DNA of 64,000 bases from Lysobacter auxotrophicus (GCF_027924565.1 NZ_AP027041.1:2666001-2730000), one strand, 5' to 3'. Shown: positions 17,444-26,483, counted from the first letter of the stretch. Notes: generated by a model not told the origin, from the letters alone. Numbers and translations: made by a program.

Positions 17444-19002
17444 CACGGACAACCGCCGACGCGTTCGAACGCAAGGTCTTCGTAGTCGTAACTGAAATCC
17501 GCCTGCGGATCGACCTTGGCCAGCCGCATGCCGCTCGCGTCGACATCGAGCCAGGCTTCGGCATCCACGCTCGGATCGTCCCAATCGATCAGCCAGCGAT
17601 CGCCCACGCGCTGCACCACGCCATCGAGCAGCGGCGATTTGCGCGCGCGAAACCGCACGTTGTCGCCATCGCGGCAAAGCGTTGCCTCGCCGAACCACGG
17701 ATCGCGATACACGCCGAGCGACGGCGCCAGTTCCTTTGCCGTGGCGCGTCGGCGACGCGTGGTGTCCGGCGCTTTCTCGGTGGCCGGACGCGCGGCGTCC
17801 TCGCGGTCGATCAGCGACGCGTAATGGGCGACCGACAGCGCCGGATCGCCTGCGGTGTAGCGCTTCACGAGCACCTGCGTCAGCACGGTGCGGGCTTCAT
17901 CGCCCTCGCCATTGATGAGGATGACGAATCCCGCGCCCTTGTCGGGCAACATCGTCACCGCCGAGTACATGCCCATCAGCGTTCCGGTGTGCGCGACCTT
18001 GAACACGCCGTCGACATCGGCCAGACGCCAACCGTAGCCGTAGGCGGAGAAGTGGCTGCGGTCCCATTCGCGCATGCGTTTGCTCACCGGCATCGGCATC
18101 TGCGGTGCCCACAGCGCCTGGCGTTGTTCCTGCGAAAGCCAGGCGACGTTCCGCGGTTGGGGCTTCAGCCAGTTCGCGGTCCATCGCAGCATGTCATCGA
18201 GGCTGCAGCGCACGCCGCCGGCGGGGTCCATCGTCGTGGTGGGCACGATGTCGCCATCGCTGCGCACGGGTACGTTGCGATCGCCCTCGCGGCGGTGCGG
18301 CTGTGCCACATTGCCGACCTCTACACGGTTCCACTGCCCGACCTGGCAGCGCGACATGCCCAGCGGTTCGAACACTTCGCGTCGCACCAGCGCCTCATAC
18401 GGCGCACCGCCCGCCGCGGCGGCGACTTCGCCAGCGACGATGTACATCAGGTTGTCGTAGTCGTAACCCGAACGGAAACTGCGATACGGCTTGAGATAAC
18501 CCAGGCCGTGGATGATGTCGGCACGCGTGAACGCGTTCGGCTCAGGCCACAGCATCAGATCGCCCGCGCCCGCGCGCAGGCCGCTGTTGTGGATCAGCAG
18601 GTCGCGCACCTGCATCTGCTGTCCCACCCACGCATCGTGCATGCGGAAGTCCGGGATCCACTTCGTCACCGGATCGTCCCAGCGCAGCTTGCCGGCATCG
18701 ACCAGCCGCGCGAGCGTCGCCGTGGTCATCGACTTGGTGTTTGACGCCACCTTGAACAGCGTCCGCGAATCGATCTTCGCGCCCTCGCCCTCGACGAGTT
18801 CGCCTGCCGTGCGCGAATACACCACGCGGCCGTCCTCGACCACGCCGAGCGCCAGCCCCGGCAAGCGGTAGCGCGCAAATACCTCGTCGAAGATCGCGTC
18901 GAGCGCCTTGCGATCCGCCGGGGCTTCAGCGGCGGCGCCCGCCGCCGGCGCGCAGGCCAGCCACAACGTGAGGACGATCGCGCCGAAACGGTCAGGTTTC
19001 AT
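17443..19002 (-). CDS. Secreted serine hydrolase (beta-lactamase-like) with extra C-terminal domain
   Basis: 519 residues with an N-terminal signal peptide (cleavage near AGAAA). Catalytic motifs are S87-N-T-K90, YDN in the YDYDNLMY segment and HTG in VAHTGTLMG. A further domain of roughly 130 residues after about residue 390, with GVYRDPWFGEATL, resembles the DUF3471 module often seen after class C hydrolases. Likely a periplasmic peptidase or amidase. The first codons overlap the end of the upstream decarboxylase gene by 11 bp and the stop overlaps the dipeptidase start by one base, so the three genes are one translational unit. Confidence 0.88.
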   Translation of the reverse strand: MKPDRFGAIVLTLWLACAPAAGAAAEAPADRKALDAIFDEVFARYRLPGLALGVVEDGRVVYSRTAGELVEGEGAKIDSRTLFKVASNTKSMTTATLARLVDAGKLRWDDPVTKWIPDFRMHDAWVGQQMQVRDLLIHNSGLRAGAGDLMLWPEPNAFTRADIIHGLGYLKPYRSFRSGYDYDNLMYIVAGEVAAAAGGAPYEALVRREVFEPLGMSRCQVGQWNRVEVGNVAQPHRREGDRNVPVRSDGDIVPTTTMDPAGGVRCSLDDMLRWTANWLKPQPRNVAWLSQEQRQALWAPQMPMPVSKRMREWDRSHFSAYGYGWRLADVDGVFKVAHTGTLMGMYSAVTMLPDKGAGFVILINGEGDEARTVLTQVLVKRYTAGDPALSVAHYASLIDREDAARPATEKAPDTTRRRRATAKELAPSLGVYRDPWFGEATLCRDGDNVRFRARKSPLLDGVVQRVGDRWLIDWDDPSVDAEAWLDVDASGMRLAKVDPQADFSYDYEDLAFERVGGCP

Positions 19003-20233
19003 GCCATGCCTGCGGAAATTGTTCGCCCGCCATCATCTCCGCGATCGTCTGGCGCCGCCGGATGACGGCGTAGCGGCCGTCATCGAGCAGCACTTCGGCG
19101 GGAAGCGGCCGGGAGTTGTAAGTGGATCCCATGGACGCACCGTACGCGCCCGCTCCGCCGATCATCAACAGGTCGCCGGCTTCGCAGCGCGGCATCGCGC
19201 GGCCCTGCGCGAAGGTGTCGCCGGTTTCGCACACGGGGCCGACCACGTCGTAGGCGACGTCTGGCTCGTCGCGCCCGTGCAGCGGCACGATCTGGTGCCA
19301 TGCGTCGTAGAGCGACGGACGCAGCAGGTCATTCATTGCCGCATCGACGACGAGGAACTGGCGATCCGTTCCGTGCTTCACGCGGATCGCGCGCGTGACC
19401 AGCACGCCCGCTTCCGCGACCAGCCAGCGGCCCGGTTCCAGCGCGAGCGTGCCCTTGAACTCCGCAAACGTGTCGCGCACCAGCGCGGCGTAATCGGCGA
19501 TCTCGATGGGCGTGTCGATACCGGGACGATAGACGACGCCCAGACCGCCGCCGATATCGACGCTGGCGATCGCATGTCCGGCTTCGACGAGTTCGCGCCG
19601 GAAGGCCTCCACGCGTTGCAGTGCAAGGCGGAAGGGCTCCAGATCGAGAATCTGCGAACCGATGTGCGCGTGCAGCCCGTCGAGCTGCACGTGGTCCAGC
19701 GACGCCGCATCGGCGAACCAGCGCCGCGCCTCGTCGATCGAGACGCCGAACTTGTTCTCGGCCTTGCCGGTGGAGATCTTCGCGTGCGTGCGCGCATCGA
19801 CATCGGGATTGATGCGAACAGCGGCACGCGCGCACACGCCGCGCGAGCACGCGACGCGTTGCAGCAGCTGCAGTTCGTCGGCGGATTCGACGTTGAACCG
19901 CCACACGCCCGCCGCGAGCGCCGCATCGATCTCTTCGGCGATCTTGCCCACACCCGAAAAGACGATCCGTTCGGCCGGAATGCCGGCCTTGAGGCTGCGC
20001 TGCATCTCGCCCAGCGAGACGATGTCCGCACCGACGCCATGCAGCGCCATCAGCTGCAGGATGGCGAGGTTCGAGTTGGCCTTGACCGCATAGCAGATGC
20101 GTACATCCAAGCCGCGGAAGGCGTTCTGGAGGCTGGCGATGCGGGCGCGGATCGCCTGCACCGAGTAGGCGTAGTAAGGCGTCTGGATTTGACGCGCGAT
20201 CGCGTCCAGTTCGGCCGGTGGAAAGTTCGACAA
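18992..20233 (-). CDS. lysA: Diaminopimelate decarboxylase
   Basis: About 413 residues; a PLP fold-III enzyme that makes L-lysine from meso-diaminopimelate. Motifs: YAVKANSN (PLP lysine), HIGSQI, DIGGGLGVVY, EPGRWLV, CETGDTF and YNSRPLPAEV. I prefer a TTG start at 20231-20233 with GAAGG seven bases upstream; a GTG at 20276-20278 is also open but falls in the loop of a terminator hairpin. A free-standing lysA here, between a TonB receptor and two murein-type hydrolases, suggests a catabolic role on murein-derived diaminopimelate. In Xanthomonas and Xylella the biosynthetic activity is, as I recall, fused to aspartokinase, so this could be a second copy. Confidence 0.93.
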   Translation of the reverse strand: MSNFPPAELDAIARQIQTPYYAYSVQAIRARIASLQNAFRGLDVRICYAVKANSNLAILQLMALHGVGADIVSLGEMQRSLKAGIPAERIVFSGVGKIAEEIDAALAAGVWRFNVESADELQLLQRVACSRGVCARAAVRINPDVDARTHAKISTGKAENKFGVSIDEARRWFADAASLDHVQLDGLHAHIGSQILDLEPFRLALQRVEAFRRELVEAGHAIASVDIGGGLGVVYRPGIDTPIEIADYAALVRDTFAEFKGTLALEPGRWLVAEAGVLVTRAIRVKHGTDRQFLVVDAAMNDLLRPSLYDAWHQIVPLHGRDEPDVAYDVVGPVCETGDTFAQGRAMPRCEAGDLLMIGGAGAYGASMGSTYNSRPLPAEVLLDDGRYAVIRRRQTIAEMMAGEQFPQAWHET

Positions 20234-20256
20234 GCGGCGACCTTCGTGGAATGCGG

Positions 20257-20292
20257 ACAAAAAGACGGCGGACGGCACGAAGCCGCCCGCCG
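20257..20292 (-). terminator. Strong intrinsic terminator between the TonB receptor gene and lysA
   Basis: On the minus strand an 11-bp stem (CGGCGGGCGGC and GCCGTCCGCCG, one G-U pair, loop TTCGT) is followed by TCTTTTTG. It begins about 12 bases after the receptor stop codon. It separates the receptor from the three downstream genes, which would depend on read-through or on a promoter inside the receptor gene. Confidence 0.85.
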
Positions 20293-20303
20293 CTCGGGGG
20301 AGC

Positions 20304-23210
20304 TTAGTAGCTCAGCGAAAGGATGAACTGCGCGTTGCGCGGCGCCTGGAACGCGGTCGGGTTGCCGAAGAACGGATTCATCAGGCCCACGCCCTCCTCT
20401 TCCTGCAGCGTCTCGTTGCGTTCGATGACGGTCTGCTGGTTGAAGACGTTGTAGACGGCGAACTTCGCATTGAGCTTCACCGGGCCGAGGTTGGTGTTGT
20501 ACGCCACGCTCAGGCCGAGGTTGTACGTCCACGGCAGCGTGTCGTATGCACCGCGACGCGACAGGCGCCACTGGCCTTCGTCCGTGTAGCACAGGCTCGG
20601 ATCGCTTTCGCAGATGTAATGCGTGAGGAACTCGTTGTCGTCGTACGGATTGCCCGCGCCGTATTCGCTCATCGGACGGCCCGAGCGCGCATCCAGCGTC
20701 GCGCCGACGGTCCAGTTGTCGGTGATGGCGTAGTTGCCGCGCAGCTTGATCTGGTGGCGGTGGTCGTTGGGCAGGAAGCCGTAGCCGCCGATTTCCACGA
20801 ACGGGTTATCGAACGCTTCGGTGCGACCCGAATCGGAGAAGTCGGTATCCGAGTTCACCGGACCTTCGTAATTGCCCTTGCTGGCCGACCAGACGTAGGT
20901 GGCGTTGAAGGCCCACTTGTCGTCCCACGCGCGATCCAGCTGGAGTTCGATGGCGCGATACGTGCGCTTCGGGTTTTCCCAGCCGATCATCGTGCCGTCG
21001 CGCAGCTCCCAACCCGTCGTGCCCGTGTCGATGGTGACGAAGCCGTCGCTTTCTCCATCGCAATCGGTATCGGTGTAGTAGGTCAGGTTCTTGCCGGGGT
21101 TGGCCATGACGAAGCCGCTGTCGCCGCAGCTGTTGACCACTTCCATGTCGTCGATGGCGTTGCGCATCTTGCGGTACGTGCCGCTGACGCCCCACGACCA
21201 CTTCTCGCCCAGCATCTGCTGGAAGCCGAGGATGAACTCGTCCTGGTAGACCGGGTCCATGTCCTTGTCGACCTCACCGCGGAAGTCGGCGACGCTGCCG
21301 TCGCCCTGCGAGTCGTCGACAGTGCCGATCTCCGCGCCAAGGCCCGGAATCGGGTTGTCGCCGTCGGCGAAGGTGCCGTCCCAGAAATAGAAGCGGCGCG
21401 CATCGAGGAACGGGCCGGCCTGCTTGATGTTGATGACGTTCGCGACCGGCAGGAAGTAACGACCGGCGTTACCGAACACCTTCGAGCGACCGTCGCCGTT
21501 GAGATCCCACGAGAAGCCGAAACGCGGGGCGATCATGTCGTTGAGCTTGATGTAGCTGTTGCCCGCCGCGTCCTTGTTGTCGAAGCTCTCCAGGCGCATG
21601 CCGAGGTTCAGCAGGATGTTCGGCGTGACGTTCCAGTTGTCCTCGATGTAGTACGCCTCGTTCTCGGTTTCGAAGGTGCCCTGGTTGGCGACCTGTCGCG
21701 TGCGCACGTATACGGTGCCGGCCGGTACCGTGACGCCGTTGACGCGCGCGCCGGCATTGTTCACTTCGTAACGCAGGCCATCGCCCGGGTAGCGGCTGCT
21801 GTATTCGGACGTGTTGTTCTCGTGGTCGGCGCCGAAACGCAGCAGGTGGTCGCCCAGGCTCCACTCGAAGTCCAGTCGCATTGCCTCGCGCGTATCGGTG
21901 CGATCGATCACCGCGGTGTTGCTGGTGCAGCCGATGAACGAGGTGTTCACGCGCTGGTCCTGCACCAGGCTGCAACGGTCGTCATTGACGCCAATGGCCG
22001 ACGCCGTACGCTCGTTCTCGCCGTACATGGCCTTCATCGAGAAAGTGTCGGTGAAGTAACCCGTGTAGGTGGCCGCCCAGTTGTCGCCGCCGGTCTTGTT
22101 GATGATCCGGTTGCGGAATTCCGCGCGCGTCCCGGTGTCCGGGTCGAAGCCGAACACGTCCTGCGTGGTGTCGTTCTTGTCGGAGAAGCCGAAGACCTCC
22201 AGCAGGTTGGCGTCGTTGATCTGCCAGTCGACCTTCGCACCCCAGAAGTCGTTGTCGCCCTGGTTCTCGAAGAAGTTTCCGCCGCCATCGTCGGTGTTCT
22301 GCGAGTCCAGGTCGCGCTTCTCGTAGATGCCGAAGAAGAACAGGCGATCCTTGATCAGCGCGCCCGAGCCCCAGACCGAATAGTTGTTCTCGTCCGAATC
22401 GTCCCACTGCGTGTAGAGCGTCGGCGCATAGTTCTTGCCATTGCCCTGCCACAGGCCGTCGATGACGATGTCGGCACCGGCATGGAACTCATTGGTGCCG
22501 CGGCGCGTCACCGCGTTGATCACGCCACCGGTGCTGCGGCCGTATTCGACGGAGTAACCGCCGGTCTTGATCTGGAACTCTTCCAGGAACGAGAACGGCA
22601 GCGACGAGAAGCCGACGCGGTTGTAGAAGTCGGTGACGTTGAGGCCGTTGATGTAGACGGTGTTCTCGGCGACGGACGAGCCGCCGAAGGAAATGCCGCC
22701 GAATTCACCGCGGTTCACGCCCGGGGCCAGCGTTGCCACGTCGATGATGTCGCGCTGCACGGGCAGGCGCGCCACTTCCTCGCGGCTGATGTTGGTCGCG
22801 ATCTCGGTCGAGGTCACGTCGACGGGGGAAATCACGCGCGAGCCGACGACCTGCACGGCGGCAAGGTCCGTCGCCGATCCGCCGGCGGCGATGTTCAGCG
22901 TCGTCGCATTGCCCAGGCTGATCGTGGTCTGCGCCGGCTCGGAAAGCGCCTGCCCGTCCGCGACGACTTCGACCTGGTAGTTGCCCACCGGAAGGAACGG
23001 GAAGCGGTAGTTGCCCTGCTCGTCCGAGCGCACCGTGCGGACGAAGCCGGTCGCGGGATTGCGCACCGTCACTTCGGCGTTCGGCGTGGTGCGACCGACG
23101 AGCGAACCGTCGGTATTGGCGGCATGCGCCTGGTGCAACGACAGCGCCGACGTCAGGCAGACGCCCAGCGCCACGCACAATGCGGTCCTACGAAACCCCA
23201 TGCTCTTCAT
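20304..23210 (-). CDS. TonB-dependent outer-membrane receptor, Oar type
   Basis: 968 residues. Signal peptide ends near AHA at residue 30, followed by a carboxypeptidase-regulatory-like beta domain (about 32-110; NPATGFVRTVRSDEQGNYRF), then QVVGSRV and a plug domain (RDIIDVATLAPGVNRG, GLNVTDFYNRVG, GGVINAVTRRGTNEFH) and a long barrel ending in an aromatic FILSLSY. This is the Oar-like class, common in Lysobacter and Xanthomonas and usually linked to peptides, proteins or glycans rather than iron. The ATG at 23208-23210 has a good GGAGAGGGG site. It follows the transglutaminase-like gene by 36 bp. The murein-peptide substrate is inferred from neighbours only. Confidence 0.93.
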   Translation of the reverse strand: MKSMGFRRTALCVALGVCLTSALSLHQAHAANTDGSLVGRTTPNAEVTVRNPATGFVRTVRSDEQGNYRFPFLPVGNYQVEVVADGQALSEPAQTTISLGNATTLNIAAGGSATDLAAVQVVGSRVISPVDVTSTEIATNISREEVARLPVQRDIIDVATLAPGVNRGEFGGISFGGSSVAENTVYINGLNVTDFYNRVGFSSLPFSFLEEFQIKTGGYSVEYGRSTGGVINAVTRRGTNEFHAGADIVIDGLWQGNGKNYAPTLYTQWDDSDENNYSVWGSGALIKDRLFFFGIYEKRDLDSQNTDDGGGNFFENQGDNDFWGAKVDWQINDANLLEVFGFSDKNDTTQDVFGFDPDTGTRAEFRNRIINKTGGDNWAATYTGYFTDTFSMKAMYGENERTASAIGVNDDRCSLVQDQRVNTSFIGCTSNTAVIDRTDTREAMRLDFEWSLGDHLLRFGADHENNTSEYSSRYPGDGLRYEVNNAGARVNGVTVPAGTVYVRTRQVANQGTFETENEAYYIEDNWNVTPNILLNLGMRLESFDNKDAAGNSYIKLNDMIAPRFGFSWDLNGDGRSKVFGNAGRYFLPVANVINIKQAGPFLDARRFYFWDGTFADGDNPIPGLGAEIGTVDDSQGDGSVADFRGEVDKDMDPVYQDEFILGFQQMLGEKWSWGVSGTYRKMRNAIDDMEVVNSCGDSGFVMANPGKNLTYYTDTDCDGESDGFVTIDTGTTGWELRDGTMIGWENPKRTYRAIELQLDRAWDDKWAFNATYVWSASKGNYEGPVNSDTDFSDSGRTEAFDNPFVEIGGYGFLPNDHRHQIKLRGNYAITDNWTVGATLDARSGRPMSEYGAGNPYDDNEFLTHYICESDPSLCYTDEGQWRLSRRGAYDTLPWTYNLGLSVAYNTNLGPVKLNAKFAVYNVFNQQTVIERNETLQEEEGVGLMNPFFGNPTAFQAPRNAQFILSLSY

Positions 23211-23246
23211 GTCCCCTCTCCACGGTGAAAGTGATGCGCGACGTCG

Positions 23247-24716
23247 CTAACGCGATGCCGTGCCGGCGGGCAATACCTTTGCGGTAAAGCTGTAATCCCA
23301 CTGGTCGAAGTAGAGGTTGCCCCCTGCCCACTCCACTTCGCCGCGTTGCGAATCCACGGTCTCCGACCGCATGTGCTGCTTGGCGGGCACGAAATCCGTG
23401 CTGATGTCGTCGTTGAAGGCGATGCGGTACGCATCCAGGCCGCCGAGGTAGAACCATTCGACTTCCGGATCGCGCGCGCCCTTGAACTGACCGGTCGTCA
23501 CGTCCATCGGCACCCAGCCGTACGGCGCCAGGTACAGCGCACCCCAGTCGTGCAGGTTGTCGTAGCTGCCATCGGAATAGACCATGCCCGACTGCCAGCG
23601 CGACGGGATGCCGTTCAGGCGCAGCAGCGTCATCAGCAACAGCGTCTGCTGGCCGCAGTCGGCATGGTTGCCGCGCAGCGCGTAGTCGCTGATGTTGGTG
23701 ATGGTGGAATATTCGCGTGCGCCGCCCCAGGGAATGTCGTCGACGGCCTGGAAGAGCTTGCGCGCGATGCGGTACGGATTCGTCTCGTCGCCGACGACCT
23801 TCTTCGAGAACGCGCGCATTTCGTCGGTGAACACGATATGCGGTGGGCGCTGCGCAAGGTATGGCGCGAGGTCCGGACGATCGCCCAGCGGCGTGACCTT
23901 GTCCGGGTCGATGACGTGGTGCTCGCCGAAGATGGTGAGTTCGTAGTCGATCGAGAACGTCGTCGGCTGCCCCTTCACCGCGGGCTTTTCGAGATAGACA
24001 GTGCGCTGCATCGTCGATTCCGGCGCGATCTGGTGCTTCGCCGGCGCGCTCGACAGGAAGCGGATGTCCTCCTGCCGCCCCGGCAACGCACGCGGATACG
24101 GGATCCATGCGCGCACCGTTTCGCCCGCCGGTACCGCGTCGGCGTTCACGGTGATCGATTGCGTCACGTGGATGCGACGCGGCGCGACGCTGGTCTTTCC
24201 GGAGCGTTTGGCCTCCGCCACGGCGGCGTCGTGATACGCGTTGGCGTTCTCCATCGGGCCGTCGTTGCGCTGGAACGGCGTCGCACGGCGCGCCATCGCC
24301 TCTGGGCTCACGCGGAACAGGTTCGAGACGGAACGGTTGAAGTACCAGGGCGTCCCGTCGATCACCATGTGTTCGAGCAGGTCGGCCTTCGTCCAGCGCT
24401 GGAACTCGTCTTCGCGCAGATCGGGAATGGATTCGCGCAGCTTCGCGCGCGCCTGGTCCGCGGAGAGCGTGAAATCCAGGCGAATTCGCCGCATGCGTTC
24501 GCGCTGGAATTCGAGTTCGCGGCGCGTGTTCGCATCCAGACCGGGCTGGGCGAGTGCGGCATCGATCTGCGCCGTCGCGTCGCGGAAGTTGCCCGCGTCG
24601 ATTTGGGCGATCACGCCCGGCAGCGGCCCGTCGACGCTCGCGGCCCCGACGCCGGCCACCATGCCGACGGCAAGGACGGCGGCGAGCAGGACGTGCCGGC
24701 GGCGCGTCCGGGGCAT
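23247..24716 (-). CDS. Secreted transglutaminase-like cysteine protease family protein
   Basis: About 489 residues from the ATG at 24714-24716, which starts directly at an RTRRRH-plus-hydrophobic signal sequence; an upstream GTG at 24758 would add 14 residues. The C-terminal half has the transglutaminase-like triad: Cys in NHADCGQQTLLL, His in NLHDWGALY and Asp in VPMDVTTG. Bacterial secreted members usually act as peptidases. It is the first gene of the minus-strand arm, directly behind the divergent control region and 36 bp ahead of the TonB receptor, so it may process peptides before or after uptake. The family is clear, the substrate is inference. Confidence 0.88.
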   Translation of the reverse strand: MPRTRRRHVLLAAVLAVGMVAGVGAASVDGPLPGVIAQIDAGNFRDATAQIDAALAQPGLDANTRRELEFQRERMRRIRLDFTLSADQARAKLRESIPDLREDEFQRWTKADLLEHMVIDGTPWYFNRSVSNLFRVSPEAMARRATPFQRNDGPMENANAYHDAAVAEAKRSGKTSVAPRRIHVTQSITVNADAVPAGETVRAWIPYPRALPGRQEDIRFLSSAPAKHQIAPESTMQRTVYLEKPAVKGQPTTFSIDYELTIFGEHHVIDPDKVTPLGDRPDLAPYLAQRPPHIVFTDEMRAFSKKVVGDETNPYRIARKLFQAVDDIPWGGAREYSTITNISDYALRGNHADCGQQTLLLMTLLRLNGIPSRWQSGMVYSDGSYDNLHDWGALYLAPYGWVPMDVTTGQFKGARDPEVEWFYLGGLDAYRIAFNDDISTDFVPAKQHMRSETVDSQRGEVEWAGGNLYFDQWDYSFTAKVLPAGTASR

Positions 24717-24791
24717 TGGCGATCGAAGCGGTAACCGGAGATCGTCCACGCAAGCCACTCACGAGGCGGCCGTTATCGGGCCGTTCATGGC

Positions 24792-24858
24792 TGTGTAACA
24801 TGGCTGGAGTACCCGGTCAATAATTTATTCTTGACTATCCGGAAGAAAGAAGTATCTA
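24792..24858. promoter_or_regulatory. Divergent promoters with a 20-bp dyad between the two arms of the murein-peptide locus
   Basis: In the 312-bp gap 24717-25028. Minus strand: TTGACC (24815-24820), 17-base spacer, TACACA (24792-24797). Plus strand: TTGACT (24831-24836), then TATCTA (24853-24858) after 16 bases or TCTATT (24855-24860) after 18. The two -35 boxes are back-to-back and lie in an inverted repeat GTCAATAA-TTTA-TTCTTGAC (24816-24835; one mismatch). The patch is clearly AT-rich in a high-GC region. I infer an operator for the MurR/RpiR protein encoded at 27603. The remainder of the gap, 24861-25028, is an untranslated leader in which I see nothing else. Confidence 0.6.
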
Positions 24859-25028
24859 TTCTCCCCATCCCGCCGACGCCTTTCGCGGCGGCCTACGAGG
24901 GGGACGCGATGATCGAGCACGCCCGGGCCTTCGGCCGCCTGCAAGCGGACCCAGCGCCGCGCGAAACCTGCGCGCATCGCGACGACGCGTTTCCGGACGT
25001 CCGTTCCCTCTCCCACGGATACGGCTCC

Positions 25029-26429
25029 ATGCGCCTGCGCACCTCTTTCCTCGCCTGCCTGCTTTCGCTCGGCCTGTTCGCCACGGCCGGCGCCTACGAA
25101 CGCACGTGGGTTGTTCCGCCCGAAACGGGCGTTGTCGGCATCGAGCGGGCGCAGCTCGATCCGGCGTGGTGGGTCGCCCGGCAGTCACAGCCCGATCGCG
25201 TGATCCTCGATTCGCAGGCCATCGCGGCGCAGAACGCAAAGCTGATGCAGCTGGACGACAGCCTGTTCGATCTCGATGCATTGCAGGCGACGCTGGACCG
25301 CGCCCGCGTCGCGGCGTGGATCGACGGACTTTCCAAGCGCCCGACGCGCGCGCTGTACGACGAGCGCGGCCAGGCGGTTGCCGCCGCCGATCTCGATGCG
25401 ATCGTGGCCAACGTCAACCTCGACGCGGTGCCCGCCTCGCAGGCCACGCGGTTCGGCCTGGTGGTGCGTCGCGCCGATCTTCGTGCGTTCCCCACGCGCA
25501 CGCGGGTGTTCAGTTCCAACGACGATCACGACATCGACCGCTTCCAGGAAAGCGGGCTGTTCCCGGGCGATCCGGTCGCGATCGTGCACGAAAGCCGCGA
25601 CGGGCAATGGCTGTTCGTCGTCAACACGCGTTACGCGGCGTGGATCGAGAAGCGCCACGTTGCCGAAGGTAGCCGCGGCGACGTGCTCGGCTACGGCAAG
25701 CGCACGCCGTTCCGCATCGTCACCGGCGCGCGCGCGACGACCGTGTACACGCCCGAGGAGCCCGGCGTTTCCGACGTGCAACTCGACATGGGCGTGCGCG
25801 TTCCGGTCATCGCCGACTGGCCCGTCGAGAAGGCCGTCAATGGTCAGCACGGCTACACCTCGCACGTGATCGAACTACCGGTACGCAACGAAGACGGCAC
25901 GCTGCGCTTCGCGCCCGCGCTGCTGCCGCGTCGCGAGCCGACGGCCGATGCGCCGCTGCCGCTGACGCCGCGCAATCTCATCCAGCAGGGTTTCAAGTTC
26001 CTCGGCGAGCGCTATGGCTGGGGACACAGTTACAACGCGCGCGATTGCAGCGGCTTCGTGTCCGAGATCTACCGCAGCATGGGCGTGCAGCTGCCGCGCA
26101 ACACCAGCGACCAGGCGGTCAGCCCCGCGCTGAACCGCATCGCCTTCAGCGAGAAGGACAACCGCGCCAGGCGCATGGCCGTGGTTCGCGAAATGCAGGT
26201 CGGCGACCTGGTCTACATCCCCGGCCACGTGATGATGGTGATCGGCAATGTGGACGGCGAGCCGTACGTCATCCACGACACGACCGGGCTGAGTTTCGCC
26301 GGCCCCGACGGCAAGACCATTCGCGCCAAGACCAACGGCGTCACCGTGTCGCCGCTCACGCCGCTACTGTTCAACGGCAAGCAGACCTTCGTCGATCGCA
26401 TCACCAACATCCAGCGCATCCGGCCGTAA
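25029..26429 (+). CDS. Secreted SH3b-NlpC/P60 endopeptidase (YkfC-like gamma-D-Glu-diamino acid endopeptidase)
   Basis: 466 residues from the ATG at 25029, which begins a clean signal peptide (cleavage near ATAGA). The middle contains SH3b-like beta segments (about 120-290); the C-terminal NlpC/P60 (C40) domain has the catalytic Cys in RDCSGFVSEIY at about residue 340 and the His in YIPGHVMMVIG, with GERYGWGHSYN ahead of the Cys as in YkfC. YkfC-type enzymes cut between D-Glu and the diamino acid of free murein peptides, releasing L-Ala-D-Glu. The next gene encodes the L-Ala-D/L-Glu epimerase, the same pairing as in the Bacillus ykf operon. Confidence 0.9.
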   Translation: MRLRTSFLACLLSLGLFATAGAYERTWVVPPETGVVGIERAQLDPAWWVARQSQPDRVILDSQAIAAQNAKLMQLDDSLFDLDALQATLDRARVAAWIDGLSKRPTRALYDERGQAVAAADLDAIVANVNLDAVPASQATRFGLVVRRADLRAFPTRTRVFSSNDDHDIDRFQESGLFPGDPVAIVHESRDGQWLFVVNTRYAAWIEKRHVAEGSRGDVLGYGKRTPFRIVTGARATTVYTPEEPGVSDVQLDMGVRVPVIADWPVEKAVNGQHGYTSHVIELPVRNEDGTLRFAPALLPRREPTADAPLPLTPRNLIQQGFKFLGERYGWGHSYNARDCSGFVSEIYRSMGVQLPRNTSDQAVSPALNRIAFSEKDNRARRMAVVREMQVGDLVYIPGHVMMVIGNVDGEPYVIHDTTGLSFAGPDGKTIRAKTNGVTVSPLTPLLFNGKQTFVDRITNIQRIRP

Positions 26430-26483
26430 GGCCGGTTCGCCAGCGTTCGCCGCATCTCCTCCCCACATCCCAGAACGACAAGA

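Noticed and set aside
15649-19002. The two serine hydrolases as true antibiotic beta-lactamases (AmpC)
   Set aside because: They share the SxxK, YxN and HxG fold motifs but lack other AmpC features, and one has an added C-terminal domain; the general serine-hydrolase/peptidase call is safer.
20234-20278. GTG start for lysA at 20276-20278
   Set aside because: It falls in the loop of the terminator hairpin and has no ribosome site; the TTG at 20231-20233 has GAAGG at good spacing. Not fully excluded.
20619-23228. An 869-codon open frame antisense to the TonB receptor gene
   Set aside because: Composition is that of a mirror frame (Val/Ala/Arg/Asp rich, no motifs); the receptor on the other strand is well supported by signal peptide, plug and barrel end.
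24831-25028. N-terminal extension of the NlpC/P60 protein back to a TTG at 24831
   Set aside because: It would bury the signal peptide that begins at ATG 25029 and would place the start codon on the -35 box of the promoter.
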